From Ferruginibacter paludis (GTDB taxonomy: Bacteria > Bacteroidota > Bacteroidia > Chitinophagales > Chitinophagaceae), in the NCBI RefSeq assembly GCF_030409685.1, contig NZ_JAUFQJ010000004.1, forward strand, positions 124,001-188,000: 64,000 nt of DNA, given 5' to 3'. A model generated the notes under the pieces. It saw only the letters and a list, made by a program, of their open reading frames with translations. It did not search any database and was not told where the DNA came from. Shown here piece by piece: positions 7,876 through 17,354 of this stretch. Numbering within the stretch: the first letter of the stretch is position 1; each line of letters begins with the position of its first letter. The position numbers and the translations under genes are program-made.

Positions 7876-10392
7876 ATGCGATTTGAAGGAGAACACTTGT
7901 GGATAGGAACCACAGGTCATATTTTTATATTGGTTGCTTTTACAGCCTCTTTGCTTGCCACCATTGCTTACGCCATCGCAGCCGCCAAAAAGGACGCTGC
8001 GGAAAAATATTCCTGGATTAAATACGCAAGGGTTAGTTTTTTTATACAATGTGCCGCTGTACTGGCGGTGTTCGGTTGTATTTTTTACATCTGCTCCAAC
8101 CATTATTTAGAATACCTCTACGCCTATAAACATACTTCCAAAGAATTGGAATATAAATATCTGCTGGCCTGTATTTGGGAAGACCAGAGTGGTAGCTTTT
8201 TATTGTGGTCTATCTGGCATTGTGTGTTGGGAATTATATTGATTAATAAAACAAAAGAATGGGAAGCGCCGGTAATGTCGGTGGTGAGTTTTGCACAGGT
8301 ATTTTTAGCCATGATGATTATGGGGTTATACATTTTGGGCACCAAGATTGGCAACAGTCCTTTTGTATTAACCCGCAACGAAATCAACGGACCTATTTTT
8401 GGAAGATCCGACTACCTGAGTTTAATTAAAGATGGCGTTGGATTAAATGTTTTATTGCGTAATTACTGGATGGTAATTCACCCGCCAGTGTTGTTTTTGG
8501 GTTTTGCCTCTACAATCGTACCTTTTGCATTTGCGTATGCAGGCATACAAACCAAACGTTTTGGCGACTGGATAAAACCAGTACTGCCCTATGCATTGTT
8601 CAGCGCTGCAGTATTGGGTGTGGGTATTATGATGGGTGGCAAATGGGCGTACGAATCTTTATCTTTTGGTGGTTACTGGGCCTGGGACCCGGTTGAAAAT
8701 GCATCGCTTGTTCCATGGCTGATATTAATTGCCGGACTGCACACCATGGTAATTTATAAAGCTACCGGCCACTCTTTAAGGGCCAGTTACCTCTTTACCA
8801 TTCTTTCTTTTATATTTGTTTTATACAGCACCTTTTTAACCCGTACCGGTGTATTGGGTGATACGTCTGTACATGCATTTACTGAAGCAGGCAAAGCGAT
8901 GAATATTCTGATCTTTTCGTTCATGGCGGTATTTACAATTGCTTCACTTACTTTGTTTTTTATCAACCTTAAAAAAATCCCGGCCATCCATACAGAGGAG
9001 GCCAGCAGCAGCCGTGAGTTCTGGATGTTTATCGGGTCACTGGTTTTCTTTTTGTCAGCCCTGTTTATTATTGCCAAAACATCGGTGCCCGTAATTAACG
9101 CGGTATTAGGTACAAAGATGGCACCACCCGAAGATGCTGAATTTTCTTACAATAAAGTAATGGTACTGGTTGCAGTAATTATCGGTTTACTGAGCGCCGT
9201 TACGCAATATCTGAAGTACAAAAGCACACCATCTTCATACACGTTAAAAAAGATTGCACTGCCCACCTTTATTGCCGCGGTTATTACCGGTTTGCTGGCT
9301 GTCATTTATCCGCTAACTTATCACAAACAAGGTCCGGGATTTTTGGTTGCTTTGTATTTTGCCTTGTTCGCTTCTATTTATTCTGTGGTTGCAAATGCAA
9401 GCTATATCTGGAGCGGACTGAATGGCAAACTAAAAGGAGCCGGCGGTTCTATAGCACATTTGGGTTTTACTTTAATGATTGCGGGCATGCTTATTTCCGC
9501 AGGTAATAAGGAAGTGATCAGCGTAGAAAAATTTAAAGATTTTAATATCCCGATGGGTATTGATCCGCTTACCAAACAACAGGATATTGCATCAGAAAAT
9601 ATTAATTTGATAAAGCAGGTACCTAAAAAAATGGGCCCTTATGATGTAACCTATTTATACGATAGTGCAGGCCTTGAAACCGGCAAACGTTTTTACCATT
9701 TGTTGTTTCAGAAAAAAGATAGCGCTACAAAAAAAATTACTGAATCTTTTGTATTAAACCCGGATGTATACCTCATGAAAAACAACAACATGAGCAGTAA
9801 TCCCGATACGAAAAATTATTTATCGCATGATGTATTTACGTATATCTCCTACGCCTTAAGTCCTGACAGGGAAAAAGATACCAGTTCTTTTAAGGTACAT
9901 GAAGTAACCAATGGCGATACCATCTTTTATTCAAAAGGATATATGGTGCTGGATGATGTAGTTAAAAACCCTGCCAGCAACAAATTCAATATTCCCTTAA
10001 CCGGCCCCGCGGTAACTGCTAACCTTAGCATTACCAGTAACGAAAATGAATTGTACAAAGCCGCTCCGATGATTCTGATTGACAGCATGGGCATTAATCA
10101 AATAGATGATACAGTGTACGGTCAAAACCTGTACATCAAATTTGCCGGTGTGAGCTCTGATCAGAAAAAAATTAAAATCGCTGTAAAGGAATCTGAAAAG
10201 ATGATTGATTTTGTAACACTAAAGGCCTATATATTTCCTTACATCAACCTGGTATGGATTGGCCTCGTGGTAATGGCCATCGGCTTAATTATGAGCATGA
10301 TCCGCAGGGCGAATATGTCTTCCAAAGCAGGTGCCATAACGCTGCTGCTTGTCGCTGCAGGAATGTTTTATATGTTTTTGTTGGCGAATTAA
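7876..10392 (+). CDS. ccmF: Cytochrome c heme lyase subunit CcmF
   Basis: 838 residues with about 14-15 hydrophobic segments. The tryptophan-rich heme-handling WWD signature of the CcmF/CcsA family is seen as GGYWAWDPVENASLVPW near residues 265-281, with conserved periplasmic His residues (IHPPVLFLG, GLHTMVIYK). A large soluble loop lies between about residues 555 and 775, ahead of the last two transmembrane helices. It joins heme to apocytochrome CxxCH on the outer face of the membrane. Length is above the roughly 650 of proteobacterial CcmF because of that loop. It follows ccmE by 142 bases. Confidence 0.92.
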   Translation: MRFEGEHLWIGTTGHIFILVAFTASLLATIAYAIAAAKKDAAEKYSWIKYARVSFFIQCAAVLAVFGCIFYICSNHYLEYLYAYKHTSKELEYKYLLACIWEDQSGSFLLWSIWHCVLGIILINKTKEWEAPVMSVVSFAQVFLAMMIMGLYILGTKIGNSPFVLTRNEINGPIFGRSDYLSLIKDGVGLNVLLRNYWMVIHPPVLFLGFASTIVPFAFAYAGIQTKRFGDWIKPVLPYALFSAAVLGVGIMMGGKWAYESLSFGGYWAWDPVENASLVPWLILIAGLHTMVIYKATGHSLRASYLFTILSFIFVLYSTFLTRTGVLGDTSVHAFTEAGKAMNILIFSFMAVFTIASLTLFFINLKKIPAIHTEEASSSREFWMFIGSLVFFLSALFIIAKTSVPVINAVLGTKMAPPEDAEFSYNKVMVLVAVIIGLLSAVTQYLKYKSTPSSYTLKKIALPTFIAAVITGLLAVIYPLTYHKQGPGFLVALYFALFASIYSVVANASYIWSGLNGKLKGAGGSIAHLGFTLMIAGMLISAGNKEVISVEKFKDFNIPMGIDPLTKQQDIASENINLIKQVPKKMGPYDVTYLYDSAGLETGKRFYHLLFQKKDSATKKITESFVLNPDVYLMKNNNMSSNPDTKNYLSHDVFTYISYALSPDREKDTSSFKVHEVTNGDTIFYSKGYMVLDDVVKNPASNKFNIPLTGPAVTANLSITSNENELYKAAPMILIDSMGINQIDDTVYGQNLYIKFAGVSSDQKKIKIAVKESEKMIDFVTLKAYIFPYINLVWIGLVVMAIGLIMSMIRRANMSSKAGAITLLLVAAGMFYMFLLAN

Positions 10393-10593
10393 ATCGCAGG
10401 ATAGAAACACGGATGACGCTGATTGTGCGGGTAGAAACGTATATTGCTTTTAACACCCTTAATCTGCATCCATCTGCATAAAGTAAACCGAAAATAGCTT
10501 TTTAATTAAATCGCAGCTCTACACCCATTCCAATTTAGACACTTATTGGAACCCGGTACAAATTCCAAACATTAATTTACGTGTTATAATGTT

Positions 10594-10631
10594 AGCCTGT
10601 AACATTTATTGTACAACAAATGTTACAGGCT
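10594..10631. repeat. 14-bp perfect inverted repeat over a stop codon
   Basis: AGCCTGTAACATTT (10594-10607) is repeated as its exact reverse complement at 10618-10631, with a 10-base loop. The stop codon and last residues of the minus-strand TonB-domain gene lie inside it. No T-run follows on either strand, so it is not a classical terminator, but it may still end convergent transcripts from ccmF and the TonB gene. Confidence 0.7.
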
Positions 10632-11493
10632 GCCTGCGGTATGCATTCACTTTACGGCCATATTGAATAGCAGGTTCCCATGCCGGCCCGTTTTGTATTA
10701 TTCTAATTACCTCCTGCTCCATACCATAACCATGCTTTGTTTCTGAAGTTACATTACTGATACTGCCATCCTTTGCAACAATAAAGCGAACTATAACCTG
10801 GTAAATTCCGTTCCGTGCTCCATTATTCACAGGTGTTGAAGCGTTCAATGTTTGTTCAAGATATCTTCGCCATAGAATTTCTCCTCCTGAGAACTGTGCT
10901 TCTTTTTCTTCTCTTGTAAAAAGAGAATCAATCATCACCCGTCCTGAATCATAACTTTTTAAAATCCCATTTTGCCCCTTAAAATAAACCTCTGTTTTTA
11001 ATTCCCCTTTTTCATTGTAAGACATTCTTTTTAAGATGTCCGTCAAGCTGTCTTCATACGAGTAGTAACTCATCTGTCCATTTTTGTAATAATTGAATAC
11101 CGATTTTGTGACAGCTTTACCGGTCTGAAATATTGAAGAGTCACTCTTCCTGCCAGCAGAATCCCATTTTTCCCAAAGACCGCTTTGCTCATCATTTAAA
11201 TAAGTACCCTGCTCTTTTATGGATCCGTCTGCGTAAAACTTTGAAAATTCCCCCTGCATTTTAGACAGCGAAGAATCTGTATAATGTGCCGACATCAATA
11301 AGCTCCCGCCCTTCTTTAAAAAATAATCAAGACGGAATAACCCATCATCTTCTTTACCTCCCTTTCCAATGACAACTGCTTTAGAAGCTTTTGTGATTGC
11401 GAGCTGGTCATCAAAATAATAAACATACTGAGCGTGACAATTTAAAATTGTAGCAAACAAAATAATTGTGAAAAACAACAAATGCTTCTTCAT
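10606..11493 (-). CDS. Exported MORN-like repeat protein with TonB C-terminal domain
   Basis: 295 residues. A signal peptide ends at NCHAQ (about residue 21). Residues 60-190 hold degenerate MORN-type antitoxin-like repeats (EGEFSKFYADGSIKEQGTY, SVFNYYKNGQMSYYSYED). The last ~80 residues are a TonB C-terminal domain (RFIVAKDGSISNV, GPAWEPAIQYGRKV). There is no N-terminal membrane anchor of true TonB, so a periplasmic or surface role rather than energy transduction is likely. Such hybrids are frequent in Bacteroidota; their function is unclear. Confidence 0.75.
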   Translation of the reverse strand: MKKHLLFFTIILFATILNCHAQYVYYFDDQLAITKASKAVVIGKGGKEDDGLFRLDYFLKKGGSLLMSAHYTDSSLSKMQGEFSKFYADGSIKEQGTYLNDEQSGLWEKWDSAGRKSDSSIFQTGKAVTKSVFNYYKNGQMSYYSYEDSLTDILKRMSYNEKGELKTEVYFKGQNGILKSYDSGRVMIDSLFTREEKEAQFSGGEILWRRYLEQTLNASTPVNNGARNGIYQVIVRFIVAKDGSISNVTSETKHGYGMEQEVIRIIQNGPAWEPAIQYGRKVNAYRRQPVTFVVQ

Positions 11494-11865
11494 TAATTGT
11501 GCGAATGCATATTTAGGATGACAGGCAGGTTTAAAAGAAAAAATTTCAACAAGTCAAAACAAACGTGCTAAAATTAGATAACGTTTTAAAATTATAATTA
11601 TTTCCATTTAGCGCAGAATAGCCATTCACATCACTTTCAGCAAAAATTATCCTCATATCGCCACTTACAAAGGCGTTAACTTAAAGGCCTTTCGGATCCA
11701 TCACCCTTCCAATCACAATCACTGTTCATTTATTTCCGTATTCACTCCTGAAAGCTACATGCTGCTGCATAATGCTGCGTTCATCCTATCCGGCATAAAT
11801 ATGGTACAGGGCGGATTGAGTTTTAATAGAAATGTATTTTGATGCTTATAAATACCTGGATATTT
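11494..11865. other. Intergenic stretch, possible VOC-gene debris
   Basis: No intact gene. On the minus strand near 11690-11720 a short frame reads VIGRVMDPKGL, reminiscent of the GRVVDPFGHHW end of VOC proteins such as the one at the start of the window, but it is only a dozen residues long and flanked by stops. The remainder shows nothing recognisable apart from upstream sequence of the TonB-domain gene. Confidence 0.25.
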
Positions 11866-13611
11866 TTAAAGTTTATAAATCAGCGCTTCATAAGGCCTCA
11901 ATGTAACTACCGATGCGTACTTATTTTTTTGAGGCACTTTGTCATAATTACATAAAACCAGTTGTGCTGTTGATATGTTGGAGGAAAGATTTACGCGGGC
12001 AGCGGTCTTTGTAAAGTTCAGCAACACCAGCATTTTTTGTCCTCCCAATTCTCTCGTATAGGCGTACACGTCAGGATTGGTTTTATCCAGTTCATTATAT
12101 TTTCCGTACACCAGCAGCTGTTTTTGTTTACGCAGTTTTGCAAGCTTGCGAAAATAATTCAGTACACTGTTGGGATCGTTTTGCTCTGCAGCATAATTGA
12201 TGATTTTGTAGTTCGGATTTACTTTTATCCAGGGCGTACCACTTGTAAAACCTGCGTTGGCACTGCTGTTCCATTGAAACGGAGTGCGGCCGTTATCCCT
12301 GCTGCCAAACTTCAGCTGCTCCATAAATTTTTGCAGGTCGCCTCCGGTATTCTTCAGCCGCTGATACTCATTCAGTGTAGCCATATCTTTATAGTCTTCT
12401 ATTTTGTCAAATCCGGCATTGGTCATTCCTAATTCATCGCCGTTATAATAATAGGGTGTTCCCCGCATGGTCATAATAAATGTGGACAGCATTTTAGACG
12501 ACAGTTCCCTGAATTCCGGACTGTCATTTCCAAACCTGCTGACCATTCTTGCCTGGTCGTGATTGGCTAAAAAAACTGACACCCAGCCCTTGTTTGCAAA
12601 AGCACTGTCCCACCGGCTGAACAATTCCTTAAAACGCAACAGGCTGTATCCTTCCGGTTTTGGCATATCGACTGCATCAAAAGGATAGGCCATGTTTAGT
12701 TCATTGCGATCGGCATCTACCAGGTTATGCGCATCTTTAAATGAATTGCCCGCACCTTCTGCAACACTCATTACATTGTATTTGCTGAATACTTCCCTAT
12801 TCATTTCCTGCAGGTAACCATGTAAGTTACCCTGCATGGAATAGTATGGCATAAAGTTTTTTTCATAACCTTCGGGCAATGCCGGAAAGCTGGTGTCTTT
12901 AGCCGCAAAACCAAATGCATCCAGCCTGAAACCATCGATACCTTTATCAGCCCAAAATTTCATGATGTCGTACACTTCATGACGCAGCTTCGGATTCTCC
13001 CAGTTTAAATCGGGTTGTTTGCGGGAAAAATAATGCAGGTAATAAGCGTTGGTGAGGGAGTCGTATTTCCACGCATCGTGATTAACATCAAAAAGGCTGT
13101 AGCGGTAGGGTGGTTTACCGCGTTCAGCGTTCCACCAATGATAATACTCTCTGTACGGGCTTGTTCTGGAACTGCGACTTTGTTTAAACCACTCATGTTC
13201 GTCACTGCTGTGGTTTACTACCAGGTCCATTACCAGTTTAATTCCTCGTTGGTGCAGGCCTTTCAGCAAGGCATCAAAATCTGCCATGGTACCAAAATCC
13301 TTCATGATTCCCCTGTAGTCACTTACATCATACCCGTTGTCATCATTGGGCGAACTGTAAATTGGATTGATCCAGACTGCTGTAACACCTAAGCTTTTAA
13401 TATAATCCAGTTTGGAAATAATACCTTTTAAATCACCGATACCGTCGCCATCACTGTCTTTAAAACTACGAGGATAAATCTGGTATACAATGGCTTGTTT
13501 CCACCATTTTTTTACATTGGACTCCGGCATATCGGACTGACAAATGGCTGTTTGGGTGCAGCTGAACAGACAGGTAAAAACAAAGATTAATGACAAAAGA
13601 TACAATCTCAT
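11866..13611 (-). CDS. Exported GH13 alpha-glucosidase / oligo-1,6-glucosidase-like lipoprotein
   Basis: 581 residues. The N-terminus is hydrophobic with a lipobox-like LFSC at residue 18, suggesting a membrane-anchored lipoprotein. GH13 regions are complete: DLVVNHSSDEHEWF (region I), GFRLDAFGFA with nucleophile Asp231, SVAEGAG with acid/base Glu285, and FLANHDQARM with His351-Asp352. WWKQAIVYQIYPRSFKDSDG at the start and the final beta domain are as in the oligo-1,6-glucosidase/trehalulose-type subfamily. It should release glucose from alpha-linked oligosaccharides in the periplasm. No sus genes are adjacent. Confidence 0.88.
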   Translation of the reverse strand: MRLYLLSLIFVFTCLFSCTQTAICQSDMPESNVKKWWKQAIVYQIYPRSFKDSDGDGIGDLKGIISKLDYIKSLGVTAVWINPIYSSPNDDNGYDVSDYRGIMKDFGTMADFDALLKGLHQRGIKLVMDLVVNHSSDEHEWFKQSRSSRTSPYREYYHWWNAERGKPPYRYSLFDVNHDAWKYDSLTNAYYLHYFSRKQPDLNWENPKLRHEVYDIMKFWADKGIDGFRLDAFGFAAKDTSFPALPEGYEKNFMPYYSMQGNLHGYLQEMNREVFSKYNVMSVAEGAGNSFKDAHNLVDADRNELNMAYPFDAVDMPKPEGYSLLRFKELFSRWDSAFANKGWVSVFLANHDQARMVSRFGNDSPEFRELSSKMLSTFIMTMRGTPYYYNGDELGMTNAGFDKIEDYKDMATLNEYQRLKNTGGDLQKFMEQLKFGSRDNGRTPFQWNSSANAGFTSGTPWIKVNPNYKIINYAAEQNDPNSVLNYFRKLAKLRKQKQLLVYGKYNELDKTNPDVYAYTRELGGQKMLVLLNFTKTAARVNLSSNISTAQLVLCNYDKVPQKNKYASVVTLRPYEALIYKL

Positions 13612-13651
13612 ACAATCATTTTTTGCAGTCGTAGCGAGTTACAAATATAAT

Positions 13652-14887
13652 TTATGCCCCTTTTAAATGCTCAATTTTATTTTCAATCGCTTTCTTATCT
13701 GTCTGTGTTTTTGCAAGGCAAAGCGCTGCTTCATAATTAGCTTTTGCTCTGGCATTGTCAATGCCAGTATACAACTCACCCAGCAGTACAAAATAAAAAT
13801 GGTTGCCTGGCAATACCAATTTTTCCGCTTCTTTTATGGCTTCGGCTTTGCTTCTTGCACGCGAAAGCGCATAGGTTCTGTTAAGTGCAGCAATGGGCGA
13901 ATAGTTGATTTGAAGTAACTGGTTAAAAAGCTGTAAAATATGCTCCCACTTTTCTTCCGTATCCGTTTTAATAGTGTGCCAGTAAGCAATGCTGGCTTCA
14001 ATATGATATTTTGAAAGATCGTTACCTGTTGATGCCCGGTGAAGAAAATAACCACCTTTTGAAATCAATTCATAATCCCACAATGTTTCATTTTGATCTG
14101 CATATAAAATGAGTTCCCCGCTCTCACTTTTTCTTGCTTCAAACCTGGATGCCTGAAAACACATTAAAGCATACAAAGCGTTCACGGCAGGCAGATTGGT
14201 TGATTCATTTTCTACAAGTAACAATGTAAGCCGCATTGCTTCCAGGCAAAGTTCGTCGCGGATGACAGCATCTTTACTTGCTGAGTAATAGCCTTCATTA
14301 AATAACAAATACAAAGTGGTTAAAACCATTTCCAGGCGTTGGACTAATTGATGTGCTCCGGGAAATTCGATGGCCACTTTTTCAATCCTTAATTTTTCTT
14401 TGGCCCTTTGCAGCCGTTTATTGATGGTTTCCTTATTGGTTAAAAAAGCAGCTGCAATTTCATCAATGCCAAAGCCGCAAAGAATACGTAAGGCCAATGC
14501 TGTTTGTGCTGAAGGAGAAATTACAGGGTTACAAATGGCAAACAACATTTGCAGTTGGCTTTCGGTAATATTCTGGTCAGATAAATCAATATTAATCTCC
14601 TCCGTTGCCGGGCTTGTATATTTTAAGCGGGATAAAATGTGTTCAGTAAATGTTGAATGACGGTGAAAGTAATTGCTGGCCTTGTTCTTTGCAACCGTAT
14701 ACAACCAGGCTGTTGGATTCCCGGGAATGCCTTTATAGGTCCAGGTTTCCAGGGCGGATAAAAAAGTTTCGCTGGCGAGGTCTTCCGCTATTTCAATATG
14801 TTCAATGCCAAACAACCTGCACAGTACCGCTGTTATCTTCCGGTATTCTGTTCTGAATAAATGCGGTATCAGCTGTTGTTGTTCCAT
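13652..14887 (-). CDS. ECF42-like RNA polymerase sigma factor with TPR-like C-terminal region
   Basis: 411 residues from the ATG at 14887 (a TTG five codons upstream is less likely). Sigma region 2 is at the N-terminus (EIAEDLASETFLSALETW, then GNPTAWLYTVAKNKASNYF) and region 4 follows (LALRILCGFGIDEIAAAFL, NKETINKRLQRAKEKLR). The final ~200 residues are helical repeats (AIAALNRTYALSRARSKAEA and similar), the mark of the ECF42 group, which is controlled through this extension rather than by an anti-sigma factor. The YCII-domain gene immediately upstream is the known conserved partner of this group. Confidence 0.85.
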   Translation of the reverse strand: MEQQQLIPHLFRTEYRKITAVLCRLFGIEHIEIAEDLASETFLSALETWTYKGIPGNPTAWLYTVAKNKASNYFHRHSTFTEHILSRLKYTSPATEEINIDLSDQNITESQLQMLFAICNPVISPSAQTALALRILCGFGIDEIAAAFLTNKETINKRLQRAKEKLRIEKVAIEFPGAHQLVQRLEMVLTTLYLLFNEGYYSASKDAVIRDELCLEAMRLTLLLVENESTNLPAVNALYALMCFQASRFEARKSESGELILYADQNETLWDYELISKGGYFLHRASTGNDLSKYHIEASIAYWHTIKTDTEEKWEHILQLFNQLLQINYSPIAALNRTYALSRARSKAEAIKEAEKLVLPGNHFYFVLLGELYTGIDNARAKANYEAALCLAKTQTDKKAIENKIEHLKGA

Positions 14888-14976
14888 AAAAAAACGGCAC
14901 AAATAGTTTCACACAAAGTAACAAAGGATACAAAGAACACAGCATTGTACTTTGTGTGAAACATGTTTTAATTAAC

Positions 14977-15330
14977 TTAATGCACGCCATCTCTTTTAGC
15001 AACTTTTCTAACCTCCACAGTATTGCCTTCGCCCTGCAACACCGGGCACCCTTTGGCAAATTCCACCGCCTCTTCAACAGAGTCTGCCTTAACGGTCATA
15101 AACCCGCCAATGGTTTCCTTTATCTCGCCAAAAGGGCCGTCAGTAACCATCCTCGTGGAGTGCACCACTCTCGCATCATCAAAAGGCAAACCTGTACCGC
15201 TGACAAATTTGTTCTGCGCTGCTATACCTCCGATCCAGTCCATCGTTTGTTTCATCCAGATCTGCATTTGCTCAGGCGAAGCAATTTTACTTCCATCCTG
15301 GTGCCGCATAATTAATAAGAATTCGTCCAT
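14977..15330 (-). CDS. YCII-related (DGPF) domain protein
   Basis: 117 residues with the YCII fold: MDEFLLIMRHQDG at the start, the motif DGPFGEIKETIGGFMTVKADS in the middle, and EAVEFAKGCPVL near the end. YCII proteins of this class are commonly encoded beside ECF42-type sigma factors, as here, 89 bases upstream on the same strand, and are thought to belong to that regulon. Enzymatic activity has not been established for the family. Confidence 0.85.
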   Translation of the reverse strand: MDEFLLIMRHQDGSKIASPEQMQIWMKQTMDWIGGIAAQNKFVSGTGLPFDDARVVHSTRMVTDGPFGEIKETIGGFMTVKADSVEEAVEFAKGCPVLQGEGNTVEVRKVAKRDGVH

Positions 15331-15415
15331 GATTTTTAGATTTTAATTGTTTTAAATAATGATGTTCTCTTCTATAACAAACGAAAAGAAATAAACAGGA
15401 CATCCGAAAAAAAAT

Positions 15416-15511
15416 TTATCCTTTGACCAGGCGCAAAATACCTGCCGCCAATAGCCCTGCAACCATAACCATAACTGGCAGGTCATGATTAACAATATGC
15501 AGTAAAGACAT
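15416..15511 (-). CDS. Possible 31-residue single-span membrane peptide
   Basis: An ATG at 15511, 6 bases after the stop of the DUF1330 gene on the same strand, opens a frame of 31 residues: a short polar start (MSLLHIVNHDLP), about 17 hydrophobic residues, then RLVKG. This fits a small inner-membrane protein made from the DUF1330 transcript. It could also be chance, since there is no ribosome-binding site and no recognised homologue. Confidence 0.3.
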   Translation of the reverse strand: MSLLHIVNHDLPVMVMVAGLLAAGILRLVKG

Positions 15512-15517
15512 TCAAAT

Positions 15518-15805
15518 TTAAACTCCCTCCACTATAATCATTTTAGTAGTTGCCGCTCTTTGCCTTATAGCCTTAGCAGTAGTGTAGATGCCGGAACTCC
15601 ACCATTCTTTTGCTCTTTCAACAGAAGGAAATTCCAGTACCACTATCCGTTCCGGATTCCAGTCGCCTTCAAGAGATGCAGTCTGCCCTCCTCTTACTAC
15701 AAACCGGCCGTCGTAAGCTGCGATGGCCGCTGGCGTTAATTTTTTATATTCTTCATATGCCGCCGGATCGGTAATAGTTACTTCAACAATAACGTAAGCT
15801 GCCAT
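15518..15805 (-). CDS. DUF1330 family protein (dimeric alpha-beta barrel)
   Basis: 95 residues matching DUF1330: an opening strand AAYVIVEVTITDP, YEEYKKLTPAAIAAYDGRF, and the closing block ERIVVLEFPSVERAKEWW followed by a short helix and IIVEGV. The family adopts a ferredoxin-like fold similar to small monooxygenases, but no activity has been shown. It lies upstream of the sigma factor/YCII pair on the same strand and may belong to the same regulon. Confidence 0.85.
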   Translation of the reverse strand: MAAYVIVEVTITDPAAYEEYKKLTPAAIAAYDGRFVVRGGQTASLEGDWNPERIVVLEFPSVERAKEWWSSGIYTTAKAIRQRAATTKMIIVEGV

Positions 15806-15971
15806 AATAGTAGTTTAATTTTTAAGTAGATGATTTCATTGTCATTTTACATTGTTTACAAAAAATTGAACCAGCAGAATTAGCTATTTATTTCGATTTT
15901 TTTACCTCGTACACTATTTATTGACAAATAAAATCTGCTTAGTTTGCCACTGCGTTCATTTCCCCGGCAGG

Positions 15972-16364
15972 CTATTGAGTATATTGCTTCAGCCATCCCC
16001 TGGCTGCAGTGTCATCAGAAAAACTTTTCATCGGTATGGGTGGCGGCTTTACTGCAAATAAAATATTCATGATAAATTTTGAAAGCCCCGGCTTTGAAAC
16101 CATTGCCATTGCTGAGTAAATAACAGGCAGCATTTCCGTAGCAAATTTCCTTGCCGTTTTATCAGGTACCGGTGAATTGGACAAATAGATTAACAACGGC
16201 ACCGGCTGATTGCCCGTAATCTGCCGGATCAATGCTGCATTGCTCCTGATATTCTCCACGGTTCGTTTGGGACTTTTAGAAACAGACACCAATATGCCAT
16301 CCTCCCACCAATAGCGGGCAATATCACTTTCGAATATTTCTCTGTTTGCCGGAGGCTCAATCAT
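15972..16364 (-). CDS. STAS/SpoIIAA-like small protein (DUF7793 type)
   Basis: 130 residues with alternating strands and helices: YWWEDGILVSVSKSPKRTVEN, PVPLLIYLSNSPVPDKTARKFA, and a terminal DDTAARGWLKQY helix. The order and the closing x-A-x-x-W-L motif resemble the SpoIIAA/STAS-like proteins found next to adenylate or stress sensors in Bacteroidota. No Ser/Thr phosphorylation site is obvious. Role unknown; family placement is tentative. Confidence 0.5.
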   Translation of the reverse strand: MIEPPANREIFESDIARYWWEDGILVSVSKSPKRTVENIRSNAALIRQITGNQPVPLLIYLSNSPVPDKTARKFATEMLPVIYSAMAMVSKPGLSKFIMNILFAVKPPPIPMKSFSDDTAARGWLKQYTQ

Positions 16365-16392
16365 AAAGGTTATTTGTGAAGTGTTGTATTCA

Positions 16393-16462
16393 AGTGAGTC
16401 GTAAGTTGTGAATAGTGAATGAAATACACAGCGCTGAAGTTATTCACTATTGACCATAGACA
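16393..16462. repeat. Imperfect inverted repeat of the sequence type GAATAGTGAAT
   Basis: TGAATAGTGAAT is followed about 20 bases later by ATTCACTATTGA, complementary except for one base, and the outer flanks (GTCGTAAGTTGT and ACAACTCGCAC) are also partly complementary. It can form a long stem between two minus-strand genes. A related phrase, TTATAAGTTGTACGTGATAAG, follows ccmE near 7738. Such AT-rich dyads are common intergenic debris in this phylum. Confidence 0.4.
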
Positions 16463-16471
16463 ACTCGCACT

Positions 16472-16840
16472 TTATATTTCTCCAAGCTGATGTTTTGTAA
16501 ACGCTTCATCAATTACATTGCCTGTATTTAAAACAGTACCCGGTTCAAACAACATTACTTCCACCTCTTGTTCTGCTACGGGCCGGTGTTCTGTACCTTT
16601 TGGAATGATGATGAAATCGCCTTCGTACAGTGTAATTGTTTTATCCCTGAGCTCCATGTTAAATTCGCCTTTTATTACCGTAAACATCTCATCTTCTTCG
16701 TCATGTTTGTGCCATACAAATTCGCCCTTAAATTTTACCAGCTTAACTAACTGACCATTTAATTTACCGGCAATCCGCGGATTCCAATAATCGGTAAACG
16801 AATCCATTTTTTGCCGGATATTTACTTTTTCGACTGCCAT
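16472..16840 (-). CDS. Cupin-domain protein
   Basis: 122 residues forming one cupin barrel. Motif 1 is WHKHDEEDEMFTVIKGEF (with metal-binding His, His, Glu) and motif 2 is IPKGTEHRP with the last His. Typical of small RmlC-like cupins of unknown substrate, often detoxification or sensor proteins. Cytosolic. The stem-forming repeat just downstream separates it from the STAS-like gene. Confidence 0.85.
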   Translation of the reverse strand: MAVEKVNIRQKMDSFTDYWNPRIAGKLNGQLVKLVKFKGEFVWHKHDEEDEMFTVIKGEFNMELRDKTITLYEGDFIIIPKGTEHRPVAEQEVEVMLFEPGTVLNTGNVIDEAFTKHQLGEI

Positions 16841-17354
16841 GCTACAAATGATTAATTGATAAACAAAGTCCGTTAACGAACGTATTTATTTTTTGGTTTT
16901 ACAATAAATGTCCGATGCTTCTACCGGGTGTTTTTTATCAAGATCAACATTATTTAAACTCTTGGTGGCACCCCAGTTGAGCCTATTTTACCTAAAAAAT
17001 ACACCTCATGTTCTTTTTCCTTGATACCGGTTGGTATAAAATAACATGATGGTCCTTAATTCCAAGCTCATAAAAATATTTCATCCTTAAATAGTCATGT
17101 ACATTTCCACTTTCCAGGCTACCTGCAAAATAAAAGCCCCCAATAATATAACAACTAAAAGAAATTGTTTTTACCGTTGATATAAAAACCTGAATCAAGG
17201 ATCGCCGGCTGGCAATGCCTGTGCATGCAAATGAGACACAACCTGTTACAAACACCCGAAAAAACACCGGCTGATTTGAACGAAGTAAGAATGTTGATGT
17301 AACATACCGCCAACGCAGCAATGTTCATTACAAGTTCCGGACCATCCAAATTGA
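16841..17354. other. Intergenic stretch without a supportable gene
   Basis: About 510 bases. Several open frames exist on the minus strand but overlap one another, lack family resemblance and have unlikely composition. One short frame (ELGIKDHHVILYQPVS) could be a remnant of a lost gene, but cannot be assigned. No terminator hairpin is evident. Confidence 0.4.

Noticed and set aside
11680..11730. Pseudogene of a VOC protein
   Set aside because: Only a dozen residues (VIGRVMDPKGL) resemble the family and the frame is closed on both sides; kept as a note in the intergenic entry.
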